A stretch of DNA of 64,000 nt, taken from Guptibacillus hwajinpoensis. GTDB taxonomy: Bacteria; Bacillota; Bacilli; Bacillales; Guptibacillaceae. The translations under genes and the position numbers were made by a program. Below, piece by piece: positions 7,474-16,690 of the stretch; the stretch's first letter is position 1, and the number at the start of each line of letters is the position of its first letter. The notes under the pieces were generated by a model that was not told the origin of the DNA, searched no databases, and saw only the letters and a program-made list of their open reading frames with translations. Where the stretch lies: positions 1 to 64,000 of the forward strand of contig NZ_SWFM01000003.1 in the NCBI RefSeq assembly GCF_005144865.1. The letters are read 5' to 3'.

Positions 7474-8490
7474 TTACATCCTCAATTCTAAACTATCTTT
7501 AGAAATTTTATTTGTAACATCATAAGCAACTTTCCAAAATTGCATTTCTTTATTATATAATTCTTCTAATATGTGCTTTATTTTTTTGAAATACTCTTTG
7601 CTTTCGTAACGGTGTACGTAATAAAAATTTAAAGACATTTTTTTGTATAATGAGATGATGCCCGGTAAAAGTTTAGCTAATGATGCTTCTCTTAATGCTG
7701 GAATTAATATTTCGACCTCTTTAATAAATTCCAGATAAAGTTTTCTAAACCCTGCTCCCCCAGTCCCAATTCTTTCAACCCTCATATATGTATTGTAACT
7801 ATTTTCCTTCCAATACGGAAGTTCTGACCAATAAGAGATCTCTTGAGATAATTTTAAGATACTCGTTAAACCGTAAAAATCATTTCCAAAAAGGAAGCTT
7901 TCTGCATTTTCCTTTATTGCTTTAATTATTTTTTGTTCAAGATTATTTATCTCAAACTTATATACAGGAGCCCACATATTTTTTACAAAAAAAGGCCCTT
8001 TTGGTATTTGACATGCTTTTTGTAAATCATTCTTTTTAATTTCTATGTATTCTTTTTGAAAATACTCACTTATTAAATATAGTTCTTTATTTTCATCATA
8101 ACCTACAATTGAAAGCGTATGAGCCCCAACACTCCCTAGTGAATTGAAATCAAGCTGAAAAATGTTTAACTCATTGATATCTACTAATATTAAAACTGGA
8201 ATCCCCATGCTTAAATAATCATTAATTTTTTTAAAGTTTAACTTTTCCGCATAATTCCACTTAAAAGGATAATTTATTGTATCAAAAAAGCTTTTCTCTA
8301 AAATTGGATTTCTTAAGTTAATTAATCTTGGCATATAATCTGTAAAAGGCACGTAATTAAATGATACCCCTTTAGATAATCCTAGGACCATCGCCTCACT
8401 CAAATTGTTACCATAATATTTACTGATCTCAACTAATGAATTAGTAGCGCAATGTTTTCCGACTGATGACGGGTATTTTGAGATTAACAT
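7474..8490 (-). CDS. BtrH-like Cys/His protein (BtrH_N / DUF4872 type) in RiPP cluster
   Basis: About 338 residues. The N-terminus carries KHCATNSLVEISKYYGNNLSE followed by MVLGLSKGVSFNYV, which fits the butirosin biosynthesis protein H N-terminal family (HC..., then GLxxGxxFxY). Further on GIPVLILVDINEL and GAHTLSIVGYDEN supply the His and Asp expected of a papain/C39-like triad with the Cys of HC. Family members are acyltransferases or peptidase-like. The ABC gene just upstream has no C39 domain, so a stand-alone protease or acyl-transfer role is possible. TTG at 8520 overlaps the ABC gene; ATG at 8490 is preferred. Confidence 0.7.
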   Translation of the reverse strand: MLISKYPSSVGKHCATNSLVEISKYYGNNLSEAMVLGLSKGVSFNYVPFTDYMPRLINLRNPILEKSFFDTINYPFKWNYAEKLNFKKINDYLSMGIPVLILVDINELNIFQLDFNSLGSVGAHTLSIVGYDENKELYLISEYFQKEYIEIKKNDLQKACQIPKGPFFVKNMWAPVYKFEINNLEQKIIKAIKENAESFLFGNDFYGLTSILKLSQEISYWSELPYWKENSYNTYMRVERIGTGGAGFRKLYLEFIKEVEILIPALREASLAKLLPGIISLYKKMSLNFYYVHRYESKEYFKKIKHILEELYNKEMQFWKVAYDVTNKISKDSLELRM

Positions 8491-8509
8491 AGAAATATTT
8501 TCCACTCCC

Positions 8510-10135
8510 TTATTCAACAAAGTTAAGTTGATATTCTGAACTAATATTCTTTTGTGTTTCTACATGATTGTGATCAATTACAATACACGTAATATCCTCA
8601 TTTATTTTATCTATCAAATCGATCATTTCTTTTTTCGCTGTATGGTCTAGGTTTGATAACGACTCATCTAATACTAAAACTTCTGGGTTAGAGTATAGCG
8701 CACAAAAAATTGACATTAATTGTTTCTCTCCGCTAGACAAATTAGAAACAACATTTTTCTTTCTGATATTTCGCAACAATTTTTCAGCTGACTCTTCAAT
8801 TTCCTTTTGGATATGTAGACTTATTTGAGAATTCGAACCACGTTTTTGTGCATTTAATATATTTTGACTAATAAAGTTAGAAGTGAATTGTGGTTGTTGA
8901 AGAGATACTCCTATAATAGATCTGATTTGCTTAGGAGGGATTTCATCAAACTCTTTTCCATCAATATAAATATTTCTGCTATCATTAAATTTTAATAACG
9001 ATAGGATTAAGCTGGATTTACCCACTCCATTTTTCCCCAACAGAAAGTTCACTTTCCCTCTTTGGAAATCCATTTCCAATCCGGAAACAATCGTTTTTTT
9101 ATCAATTGACACAACTGCTTGTTTTAATGTAATCTTACCTTCGCTAATTCTTAAAGAATTATCTGGATTAAGTATCATTGCCTCATCTTCTAGCTCAAAA
9201 AAATTCTTGACTCTATTTACACTTATAAGTTGTGTTTTTAACTGAATCATTAATGAAGATAAATTCCTAGCTGGAGTTAAAAACATACCTGTGTATATAA
9301 AAATAGTAAAAAAATCACCCAAAGTTATTGAACCTTTTAATACACTTAAGCCCCCATAAAAAAATAATATAATAAAATACAAATATAAAACCAAGCTATT
9401 CAAAAGGCTTAAATACGAGCTTAAAAAACCATTTTTATGATGTAGGTAATTTGTATAATTAAAATCCTTTAAAAGGCGTTTATACAGATGAGAATTCTCA
9501 TTGTAGTATTTAAATGCAATGAAATTATTATTTATTTGTTCGGAACTATTTGAAATCTTGTCTCTAAATGAAATAATTCTTCTGTTTACAGAATAAATTT
9601 TATCGCCCAATATTTTATAAAAACAAAAGTAAAAAAGAAAAATAATTAACATCACGATTAAAATTTTTATTTCTATATAACTAAGTATCAATATTACACC
9701 GACAAGTGTAATAGTATTTAAAACCAGATTAATTGCGGTATTATTAACTATATTCTGACAAACAGGTATATCATTATTCATTAACTGTACTACATTAATT
9801 CCTTTGAGTTGGTTTAAACTCCTAATTCTAGTCAATTTATTAAGTGCCTTTTTTCTTAAATGTAGATTGCTATTGGATATAGTTTTAATATTGAGATATG
9901 ACTTTAGAAAAATAAACAGTAACAAGAAAATAATTATAATTAATAGTAATAATGTAAAAGCGGTTAACATTTGAGAGTCCGTATCCATTAAAACATTATC
10001 AATAAAATATTTAGCTAGTAGGGGCAATGCTAAATACAAAACAGATAAAATAAGAGAGATTAATAAATATATTATGATTGTTTTTTTCTGAAAAGAGATG
10101 TTGAAAACTAAAAATTTTATTAATTGTTTATTCAT
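8510..10135 (-). CDS. ABC transporter, fused permease and ATPase (peptide exporter type)
   Basis: About 541 residues: six hydrophobic segments in the first 300 (ABC exporter type 1 fold), then a nucleotide-binding domain with Walker A LLGKNGVGKSS, signature LSSGEKQ, Walker B VLVLDES and the H-loop in VIDHNH. There is no N-terminal C39 peptidase domain. AGAGGATAATA precedes the ATG at 10135, and the gene overlaps the dehydrogenase gene by 8 bases, so the two are probably co-translated. Within the LAP cluster it most likely exports the modified peptide; it would work as a homodimer. Confidence 0.85.
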   Translation of the reverse strand: MNKQLIKFLVFNISFQKKTIIIYLLISLILSVLYLALPLLAKYFIDNVLMDTDSQMLTAFTLLLLIIIIFLLLFIFLKSYLNIKTISNSNLHLRKKALNKLTRIRSLNQLKGINVVQLMNNDIPVCQNIVNNTAINLVLNTITLVGVILILSYIEIKILIVMLIIFLFYFCFYKILGDKIYSVNRRIISFRDKISNSSEQINNNFIAFKYYNENSHLYKRLLKDFNYTNYLHHKNGFLSSYLSLLNSLVLYLYFIILFFYGGLSVLKGSITLGDFFTIFIYTGMFLTPARNLSSLMIQLKTQLISVNRVKNFFELEDEAMILNPDNSLRISEGKITLKQAVVSIDKKTIVSGLEMDFQRGKVNFLLGKNGVGKSSLILSLLKFNDSRNIYIDGKEFDEIPPKQIRSIIGVSLQQPQFTSNFISQNILNAQKRGSNSQISLHIQKEIEESAEKLLRNIRKKNVVSNLSSGEKQLMSIFCALYSNPEVLVLDESLSNLDHTAKKEMIDLIDKINEDITCIVIDHNHVETQKNISSEYQLNFVE

Positions 10136-10934
10136 TATTATCCTCTTGTAAAACATCGCTCCTTTTAAGGTTCAATATATTCTCCATAAACTGAGCTTCT
10201 TCTCCAAACACGTGGGATAATACCACATCTTGATCTTCACCAAGGGACAACATATGATTTAATTTTTCATCAAAAAAACCAAAAATTGCTCTGCATCCTA
10301 ACTTCATACTGCTGCTTAATAAATAAAAATTCTGAGAAATATGGCCAAGGTCTAAATAAACTAATTTGTACCCTCTATCGCCATACTTTGCACATGTTCT
10401 CATAAAGTTAGCTACACTTATTACAACGAAGGGGGATCTCTGCAAAAGTTCTGGTTGTGTAAATGCATTCATTAAACTTTCTCTAAAGTCTCCAACTTTA
10501 ACTAATTGAAGAGTATTTTTCTCAGTATTATAATAATACAATCCTTTTTCTATGTCTTTAACATTAAAAATATATACATATAAATCTATTGGATACTTGG
10601 AACCTGCAGAGGGTACTGGTCTTTTTTGATATTTGTTTCTTTTTCCATAAGAATAAAATAGAAGATTTGAAAGTAGTTCAAAATCTTGCAATGGTCTAAC
10701 TGTAGGTTTATCAAGTGATTTCCTATTTTCTACTGCTTCAATAATGTTTTCGTTAATAATACTATCGTCGGTCTTAAGGGAATACTCTCTTAGAAAATAA
10801 AAATCAGTTTCATAGTTGTTATTAATGTTTTCGTTTTTTGCTTCTATCGACTCCCAATTAATTAGTCTTTCTTTACTTAAGCGGGTATTTAAATGAAACG
10901 AATGGGCTAATGTGATTTTATCTATATTTTTCAA
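10128..10934 (-). CDS. sagB: SagB-type azoline dehydrogenase (nitroreductase family)
   Basis: 268 residues. Family marks are RKSLDKPTVRPL near residue 70, LSNLLFYSYG, the PVPSAGSKYPIDLYVY block (flavin-binding region of SagB/ThcOx dehydrogenases, about 107-122), and a C-terminal YGDRGYKLVYLDLGHISQNFYL matching the KYGeRgYR..leaGH..QN signature. The family uses FMN to oxidise azolines to azoles in thiazole/oxazole-modified peptides. It lies directly between the YcaO and the exporter genes in one operon. Confidence 0.88.
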   Translation of the reverse strand: MKNIDKITLAHSFHLNTRLSKERLINWESIEAKNENINNNYETDFYFLREYSLKTDDSIINENIIEAVENRKSLDKPTVRPLQDFELLSNLLFYSYGKRNKYQKRPVPSAGSKYPIDLYVYIFNVKDIEKGLYYYNTEKNTLQLVKVGDFRESLMNAFTQPELLQRSPFVVISVANFMRTCAKYGDRGYKLVYLDLGHISQNFYLLSSSMKLGCRAIFGFFDEKLNHMLSLGEDQDVVLSHVFGEEAQFMENILNLKRSDVLQEDNNE

Positions 10935-10953
10935 AATTATTCCTCCGTTTTTA

Positions 10954-12228
10954 TTATGGGAATGGATGAGGCATCTTATTAAAGTAGTTATTCACATTTA
11001 TTCCCATGGTTTCTGGAACACTTTTTAATCTTTTACATTCAAGCATAGGGATCCCTACCTCTAAAAATGAAAATTCTGGGACTACTGTACGAACAACTTT
11101 CAAAGAAAGGGACTCCATATCAACCGTGGTTAAATCTTTGGTGAGAACAGTAATTCCCTTATCATTTAAATTCTTTACTAATGAACTAAAGCTATCAATC
11201 TTATTTTTAATTGAAAGTGAAAAATCCACCACTTTACCATTTTTAATGAAATTAAGAGAGTTTAACCCATTACCAAATGCATAATATTTAATATGATCAG
11301 CAAATGACTGTAGGTTCTCATGATTAGTAATATCTTTCACTTCTGGAGTGTTGTATTTTCCATGTAAATTGAAGAGAGAAAGTGCTTCTGATAGAGCTCC
11401 CTCTAACGCTTCTAAAGGATTGAAATGCGCTTTTGCTCCTACTTGAATAAAAGGAGGCTTCTGCCTTAGATTTTCTAATAAAACGAAATAAACTGGTACA
11501 TTTATATCTAACGAAATATCTATTATATATGGCTTTAAATCAACTTCTTTGCATAAAGTTAATATTTTGTTGATTCTATTGCATTTTATTGAATCTAAAT
11601 CTATAACTGGTAATTCTAATTGGTTCAACCACATAATCGTAAATGCATCTCTTTCAATGCACTCTAAGAGAGAACGTTCTTTTGCAAATTGAAGAGTTGG
11701 ACCAGCAGCCAACCCAGTGGATGTAATATCCCTAATTACATTTTCTCTGAGTCTAGAATCAGAACCCATGAATACAGTATTGGCCGGTACCCACTTAGTT
11801 TCTTTTTTAATCTCATCGAAACACTCAGTCCAATAAAAGGGAGTATCTAAATCAATACTCTTTTGTATCCCTATTTCTTTATATTGAACATCAGAAACTC
11901 TTGTTATATCCAAAGGATTTAACAAACTAAAATCAGTTCTTAGATTATTATAGCTTCCATATATTAAATCATGTCCAATTGTTGAAGAGGAACAGTACCT
12001 TTCTACACCTTCTCCTAGGGCAGAAGTCAAAGCCTTTTCATCAGAAAAAAAATCATACCCTAAAGATAGACCAGAATTCTCTATTAACAGCTCTTCATTT
12101 TCATTCATTAATTTTCTTCTATACAATATATATATATTCATTGGAATAGGTAATTTAAAACCTAATCCTTTTTCTAAATAATAAAATACTCCTGTTTTTT
12201 TATTGACTAATTTATCGACTAACTTCAT
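10954..12228 (-). CDS. sagD: YcaO cyclodehydratase (SagD-like)
   Basis: 424 residues. The ATP/Mg-binding YcaO motifs are present: SALGEGVERYC (about residue 69, Sx3ExxER), STGLAAG and ERSLLECIERDAF (about 185), and ALEGALSEAL (about 275). The protein ends in MPHPFP, a PxPxP tail which in azoline-forming YcaO enzymes reaches the active site and is required for activity. It activates peptide amides with ATP so that Cys, Ser or Thr side chains can cyclise. The start overlaps the SagC-like gene by 17 bases, so the two subunits are probably coupled. Confidence 0.92.
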   Translation of the reverse strand: MKLVDKLVNKKTGVFYYLEKGLGFKLPIPMNIYILYRRKLMNENEELLIENSGLSLGYDFFSDEKALTSALGEGVERYCSSSTIGHDLIYGSYNNLRTDFSLLNPLDITRVSDVQYKEIGIQKSIDLDTPFYWTECFDEIKKETKWVPANTVFMGSDSRLRENVIRDITSTGLAAGPTLQFAKERSLLECIERDAFTIMWLNQLELPVIDLDSIKCNRINKILTLCKEVDLKPYIIDISLDINVPVYFVLLENLRQKPPFIQVGAKAHFNPLEALEGALSEALSLFNLHGKYNTPEVKDITNHENLQSFADHIKYYAFGNGLNSLNFIKNGKVVDFSLSIKNKIDSFSSLVKNLNDKGITVLTKDLTTVDMESLSLKVVRTVVPEFSFLEVGIPMLECKRLKSVPETMGINVNNYFNKMPHPFP

Positions 12229-13135
12229 AACCTAACTCCTCAATGTAATTTACTTCTTTGCATCTCGCACACCCAGGTACCTTCAAGATATAATTCAAGT
12301 TACCTTCCATTTTAATTGGGTTATAATTATATTCATTAAAAAAAAGTTGGCTTCTATAACTTCCAAAAAATTTTATTATGTTTATTTTTAATGAATTAAT
12401 AAACATTTCTTCCAAACCAGGAAAATAGTATTTATCCTTCACATTTTCGTTGTATTTTTCATAGTATTGCCAGTCCTTTTTAGGATTTTGATAATTCGAA
12501 TAAAGTCTATTCCAATAGCATATATAGCAAGATGATTTAGTAGAAAATATTGGCCCGATATTATATTCTTGTTCTTCTATTACAGCTTTTATAAATGGTT
12601 TAGCTTTGCTTAGTGATAAATCATTAAGCTTTGAAAAAAGAGTTTTGTTTTCATAATTATCGATACCTATAATTAAATCTGCTTCGTCCTGTTTAGTGGT
12701 AACTACTAATATTTCTTGTACCGCATTTACTAATTTGCCTACTAAAGTACTTTCACCTTCTACATACACTTTTTTTAAAGTTATATTAGAGAATTCTTCC
12801 AAAGCGTCATTTTCAGTTAAGTTATTGTTGTTGATAGAATTAAATAAACTAGATTGTTCGTTATTAATTGTTTGTAAATTGTTCACTTTATGTTTCAAAA
12901 AAACTATTCTTTTATTGATTAATAATTGAATTATCTCTTCTACTTGAGAAAGTCCTATAGAAGTTTCAACCGATATGTCTTCAGTTTTATATTCCCCATT
13001 CAAAAATGGTAGTATTTTGATAATTAAGCCAACAGATTTACCTGTAAATGTTAAATTTTTCTTATTATAAAAGAAAATTAGTTCATTACTTGAAATTATT
13101 TCATAAAAGTAATTTCTAATTATTGGATAATTCAT
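12212..13135 (-). CDS. sagC: SagC-like E1 partner protein (leader-peptide binding)
   Basis: 307 residues. The first roughly 85 form a winged-helix-like leader recognition element (YKTEDISVETSIGLSQVEEIIQLL). The middle resembles the ThiF/E1 fold, and two Cys pairs (SCYICYW about 215 and CARCKE near 298) give the CxxC..CxxC zinc site typical of TOMM cyclodehydratase partner proteins. It would bind the precursor leader and present the core to the YcaO enzyme. GGAGGT stands 4-5 bases before the ATG at 13135, four codons inside the longest open frame. Confidence 0.85.
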   Translation of the reverse strand: MNYPIIRNYFYEIISSNELIFFYNKKNLTFTGKSVGLIIKILPFLNGEYKTEDISVETSIGLSQVEEIIQLLINKRIVFLKHKVNNLQTINNEQSSLFNSINNNNLTENDALEEFSNITLKKVYVEGESTLVGKLVNAVQEILVVTTKQDEADLIIGIDNYENKTLFSKLNDLSLSKAKPFIKAVIEEQEYNIGPIFSTKSSCYICYWNRLYSNYQNPKKDWQYYEKYNENVKDKYYFPGLEEMFINSLKINIIKFFGSYRSQLFFNEYNYNPIKMEGNLNYILKVPGCARCKEVNYIEELGYEVSR

Positions 13136-13154
13136 ACTTACCTCCATTATAAAT

Positions 13155-13193
13155 TAATAAGAAGAGAAACAATAAGAGTCTCTCTTCTTATTA
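13155..13193 (-). terminator. Hairpin between precursor and synthetase genes (attenuator)
   Basis: A perfect 13-bp inverted repeat (13155-13167 with 13181-13193, loop 13 bases) lies between the precursor stop and the ribosome site of the SagC-like gene. The T-run after it is weak, so it may let part of transcription through or protect the precursor mRNA, giving more precursor than enzyme. Confidence 0.6.
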
Positions 13194-13212
13194 AAATTCT
13201 TAAGTATTTTAA

Positions 13213-13368
13213 TTAACCGCAACATTTTGAATCATAAGAACTACTACTGCTACTACTGCTACAAGAGCATCCAGTACAAGAGCCAGGATCTGTGTCTGCA
13301 TCTGGAGTAACCCCTCCACTCTCTCCACTTTCCACAACATTAAGTTCTAAAGAAGAATCTTTACTCAT
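13213..13368 (-). CDS. Precursor peptide of a thiazole/oxazole-modified RiPP
   Basis: 51 residues, found by direct translation. It starts MSKDSSLELNVVESGESGG, an acidic leader without Cys, and from residue 30 becomes a Cys/Ser core: Cys at 31, 34, 36, 49 and 50, eight Ser in a row at 37-44, then YDSK and a final CCG. A strong AAGGGGGTGA site lies 5-7 bases before the ATG. It is the first gene before SagC/SagD/SagB-like enzymes, with a hairpin after it, as structural genes of LAP clusters usually are. No name is given because I know no identical core. Confidence 0.85.
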   Translation of the reverse strand: MSKDSSLELNVVESGESGGVTPDADTDPGSCTGCSCSSSSSSSSYDSKCCG

Positions 13369-13379
13369 CGACTTCACCC

Positions 13380-13467
13380 CCTTAATTTGTAATATAATGA
13401 ATATTTTGTATTAAAATTAATCAAAAGTTAATTTTTTATTTGAAAAATCTGAATTATTAAAGTAGTC
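13380..13467 (-). promoter_or_regulatory. AT-rich promoter region of the RiPP precursor
   Basis: Eighty-eight bases between the upstream membrane protein gene and the precursor, almost pure A/T on the minus strand, with TTAACT/TTGATT-like -35 and CAAAAT/TATATT-like -10 candidates. Spacing is not ideal for any pair, so the exact promoter is not assigned. Confidence 0.35.
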
Positions 13468-13914
13468 TTAAATTAAATACGGTAGATAATTTAATACTGA
13501 TACAATTATTCCAACAGAACAAAAAATAATTGTCCCTAATAGAAATGGGTGAACTAAATTAAATTTAAAAACTTTAACTTTCCCAGATGTAATTCCCCCA
13601 TTAAATTTACCAACCGTCCTACTTGAATTCTCATAGAAAGGTCTAAAATAATTTGGGAGCCAAATTAAAGCTATCAAAAGTATACTTCCTGTAAACCAAG
13701 AATCAATAAATGTCCAATTACTTTTATAGGATAATAAAGAAACAAAGGATAATTCAAATAGAATTGATAGAATTAATAGGAAATAATATCTAATTTTGGT
13801 ATTTAACTTACTTAAAATAAATTGTTCAAAAAAAGAAGAAACTAAATTTAATGAAACCGCAATAAAGACAGAAATGATTAGAAATATAATACCTACTATT
13901 AATTTAAGGAACAT
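13468..13914 (-). CDS. Integral membrane protein upstream of RiPP precursor, unknown function
   Basis: 148 residues with four predicted membrane helices (about 3-24, 43-63, 70-90, 125-147). AAGGGGGAT lies 5 bases before the ATG. I recognise no family. It is as AT-rich as the RiPP genes and reads in the same direction, so immunity or sensing for the peptide is a reasonable guess, but nothing in the sequence proves it. Confidence 0.55.
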   Translation of the reverse strand: MFLKLIVGIIFLIISVFIAVSLNLVSSFFEQFILSKLNTKIRYYFLLILSILFELSFVSLLSYKSNWTFIDSWFTGSILLIALIWLPNYFRPFYENSSRTVGKFNGGITSGKVKVFKFNLVHPFLLGTIIFCSVGIIVSVLNYLPYLI

Positions 13915-14189
13915 CTATATCCCCCTTGATATTTATTATTTAGGATCGTTAATATAAAAAATCAATAAAATGGGAATTTTTAGAACAATAACATTATTAT
14001 AACATTAATGGCATATCCAACTGCGGTTTCATACAAAATAATTTGTTTGATCTGTTTTTTATTTGATAAATTATATACATATATCACCAGGACGGTTCGA
14101 AACCAGTGTAAAAGTCTTAGTGAGATCACTTTTTTAGCTAGTTTCCTATTTTTCCATGCCCCCCTGTAAACGCTAGAATTAAGTGACCA

Positions 14190-15165
14190 CTTGATGAGAT
14201 GATGACCGAAATGGCGCCCAATATGTGGAACAGGAGCTTCTCAAAGGAAAAAGTCTCAGTATCGACGCGACTCTTGTTGAAGCGAATACAAAAAAAGAAA
14301 CCCCCGGACCGTTTGATAAATCAGTTAGCTCGGAATATCATTCAAACATATGAACTCGAAACCAGCCAGTCGCTCGAAGACTTTCCTGAAACACCAGATT
14401 ATCAAGAGATACCAGACCACCCTGAAGCTAAAAAAGTGATGAAGAAGTACTTTTCAACCGTGATCGATCATTTCGAAAAGCATGTATCTGACAACGAACA
14501 GAAAACACACCAAATTACGTCCTACGCACATTGCAAGTAGCTTACATGGGTGGCGGTTACGCCAAGAAATATTTGATCAATCGCTTCAAACAGGTATGGT
14601 GGATATCGCTGAGGTATATGGCGACAAAGCCTACTTTAAAAAAGAGATTTTGGATCAAATCAAATTCAAAAGCACAGTCCTACATCCCCTTCAGTTCCCT
14701 GGTTTAGCGCCTCGATGAAAGTCTATTCACGTACAGTAAAGACTCAGATGAATGGCAGTGCAGTCAGGGAAATACCACTGAAAGAAAGCGTGGCTTTAAA
14801 ACAAAAAGAATAGATGGGGACATAGAAGGCTATAAATATTATTTTGAACTGAAGCAATGCAAATCCTGTCCTCTGCATGACAAATGCGAAAAAAAGTGCA
14901 AGAAAAATGTTGTTCGTATGCCTCAACACCTATGATTACTACGAGATCTCGCAGTACCAAAAATCAGAGGAGTTCAAGGAAAAGCATAAGAAAAGAGCGC
15001 CTATCGAAGGGAAAACTGCGGAGTTCAAACGATTTCACGGTCTATCTCGAACCAGGGGATATGGCCTATCAAGTGGGACTATCCAATCAAAATTAGCCGC
15101 CAGCCCGGTCAACATCAAGAGGATCGCAGCGATTGCGACCTCTCTCTTGGTAATTATTTGGTTAC
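14190..15165 (+). pseudogene. Decayed IS1182-family transposase
   Basis: Fragments in several frames match the order of an IS1182/IS5-group DDE transposase: SIDATLVEANTKK (first catalytic Asp, about 14256), VYGDKAYFKKEILDQIK (second Asp, about 14615), DEWQCSQGN, GYKYYFELKQCKSCPLHDKCEKK (Cys cluster, about 14830) and YYEISQYQKSEEFKEKHKKRAPIEGK...KRFHGLSR (catalytic Glu, about 15000). At least three frameshifts and a stop interrupt it and the N-terminal third is missing. No clear terminal inverted repeats were seen. The element is dead. Confidence 0.8.
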
Positions 15166-15187
15166 AATATGAGAAATCAAGTCCTTA

Positions 15188-15499
15188 TTAACCGTTCTTA
15201 GGGAAAAAACGATTGTTTTTCAATGGGCTCGAACCGCCCCCATGATCCATAACCTCTGTAAAATGTGATTTCATTATTTCTTTCAGTTGTAAGTTGCTTA
15301 TAAATATACGATCCTTTTTGTTTTTTTGATCTAAAACATCAATCCTAAATATATTAAATGTATGGGCATCATAAATAACTTCTTTTTGTCTGAGATTAAC
15401 TTTTTCTGATCCTAAACATAACATGTTATAGGTATGTTTTAGTGGTGCCTCAAGATGATTCATAAGAATGGGCTGAGGATATGTGTCCCAAACTTGCAC
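15188..15499 (-). CDS. Hypothetical ORF between two IS remnants
   Basis: 103 codons from a GTG, ending GGGSSPLKNNRFFPKNG. No family recognised, no clear ribosome binding site, and it lies between two dead transposase genes. It may be a fragment of a longer gene cut by the insertions, or not a gene. Confidence 0.25.
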   Translation of the reverse strand: MQVWDTYPQPILMNHLEAPLKHTYNMLCLGSEKVNLRQKEVIYDAHTFNIFRIDVLDQKNKKDRIFISNLQLKEIMKSHFTEVMDHGGGSSPLKNNRFFPKNG

Positions 15500-15753
15500 T
15501 AATTTACTAAACTTCTTATAGGGTTTGTGAGTTTCTCATATATACCTCCATTCTTTGTTCTAAATTTGTCAAAGGGGCTTCTCCTTTAATGTTGATTAAA
15601 AAGTATGTTGTTCAAGAATTCTGAAGAGAACTAAATAAATCGCTTACCCTTTTTTCAGTAAGCGTTCCTCTGAATCTGCTACACTCAGTTAGACAAATAG
15701 ATTAAGGCCAGATAGACTTTATTAAAACTTTTACTATTAGAGGAGCGTCTATT

Positions 15754-16690
15754 ATGACCAAAAGAACACGCCGTACGATTACTAAGGAATTTAAGCAACA
15801 GATGGTTCAACTACATGAAAAATTGTAAGCCAAGAAGTGAAATTATCAAAGAATATGAGTTAACGCCGTCTTCATTGGATCGGTGGATCGGTCAGTTTTC
15901 AAAACCGGTTCGTTCTTCTGAAGAAACAGAGCGCATGAAGCTGCGAAAAAAAAACCCGTGTTTAGCGGTGGAGAATGATGTTTTAAAGCAAGCCGCGCTG
16001 ATCCATCGGACGAAAGTAAATGTGATTCACAATAATCGTCACAAATACTCGGTATCAGCAATGTGCGACATCCTACAACTGCCTCGAAGTCCCTTCTATT
16101 ATGAAGCGAAAGCGTTAGATTCAAATGACGATGAACTGGAAGAGGTCATTCAATTTTAAACAAGATTGGATTGTTTCAAAGACCCGGTTTGGACGTATTG
16201 TGGAAGTATTATGAACGAATTGGGCCTTGTTTCGAAATATACAATCACTCAATTCAAACTTACGAAAAGCTCGTGTTTGAGTCTGAGCAGGCAAATGAAT
16301 TGAATCGAGAATTTCATCAGGATCAACAGTTGAATGTCGTTGTCAGTGACTTGACGTATGTTCGAGTGGGTCAAAAATGACACTACATCTGTGTCTTTGT
16401 CGATCTATTTAATCGCGAAATAATCGGTTACATACAGTGCAGGTCCACGAAAAGACTCCAGGCTTGTCTATCGTGCTTTTTCTTCCATTAAAGGAAACCT
16501 GCATGACATTGAGTTATTTCATACCGATCGCGGCAATGAGTTTAAGAATAGGTTAAATGATGAGGCTTTAGAAACCTTTCAAATTAAACCCTCCTTATGT
16601 TTCAAAGGATCACCTTATGATAACTCTGTCGCTGAAGCGATGTTTAAGGTCATCAAAACCGAGTTTGTTTATCTTGTCCACTTCGAAAAC
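15754..16690 (+). pseudogene. Decayed IS3-family (IS150-like) transposase, orfA and orfB remnants
   Basis: OrfA begins at ATG 15754 behind AGAGGAG: MTKRTRRTITKEFKQQMVQL, then a one-base shift near 15805, continuing KPRSEIIKEYELTPSSLDRWI (helix-turn-helix) and the leucine-zipper-like VENDVLKQAAL. OrfB pieces follow (HKYSVSAMCDILQLPRSPFYYE; VVSDLTYVRVGQ with the first catalytic Asp, then FVDLFNREIIGY; FHTDRGNEFKN) in several frames with stops. The C-terminal end is missing. The element is inactive. Confidence 0.8.

Noticed and set aside
10954..12228. Reading the YcaO protein as a methanogenesis or thioamide type
   Set aside because: The neighbouring SagB- and SagC-like genes and the PxPxP tail point to azoline formation.
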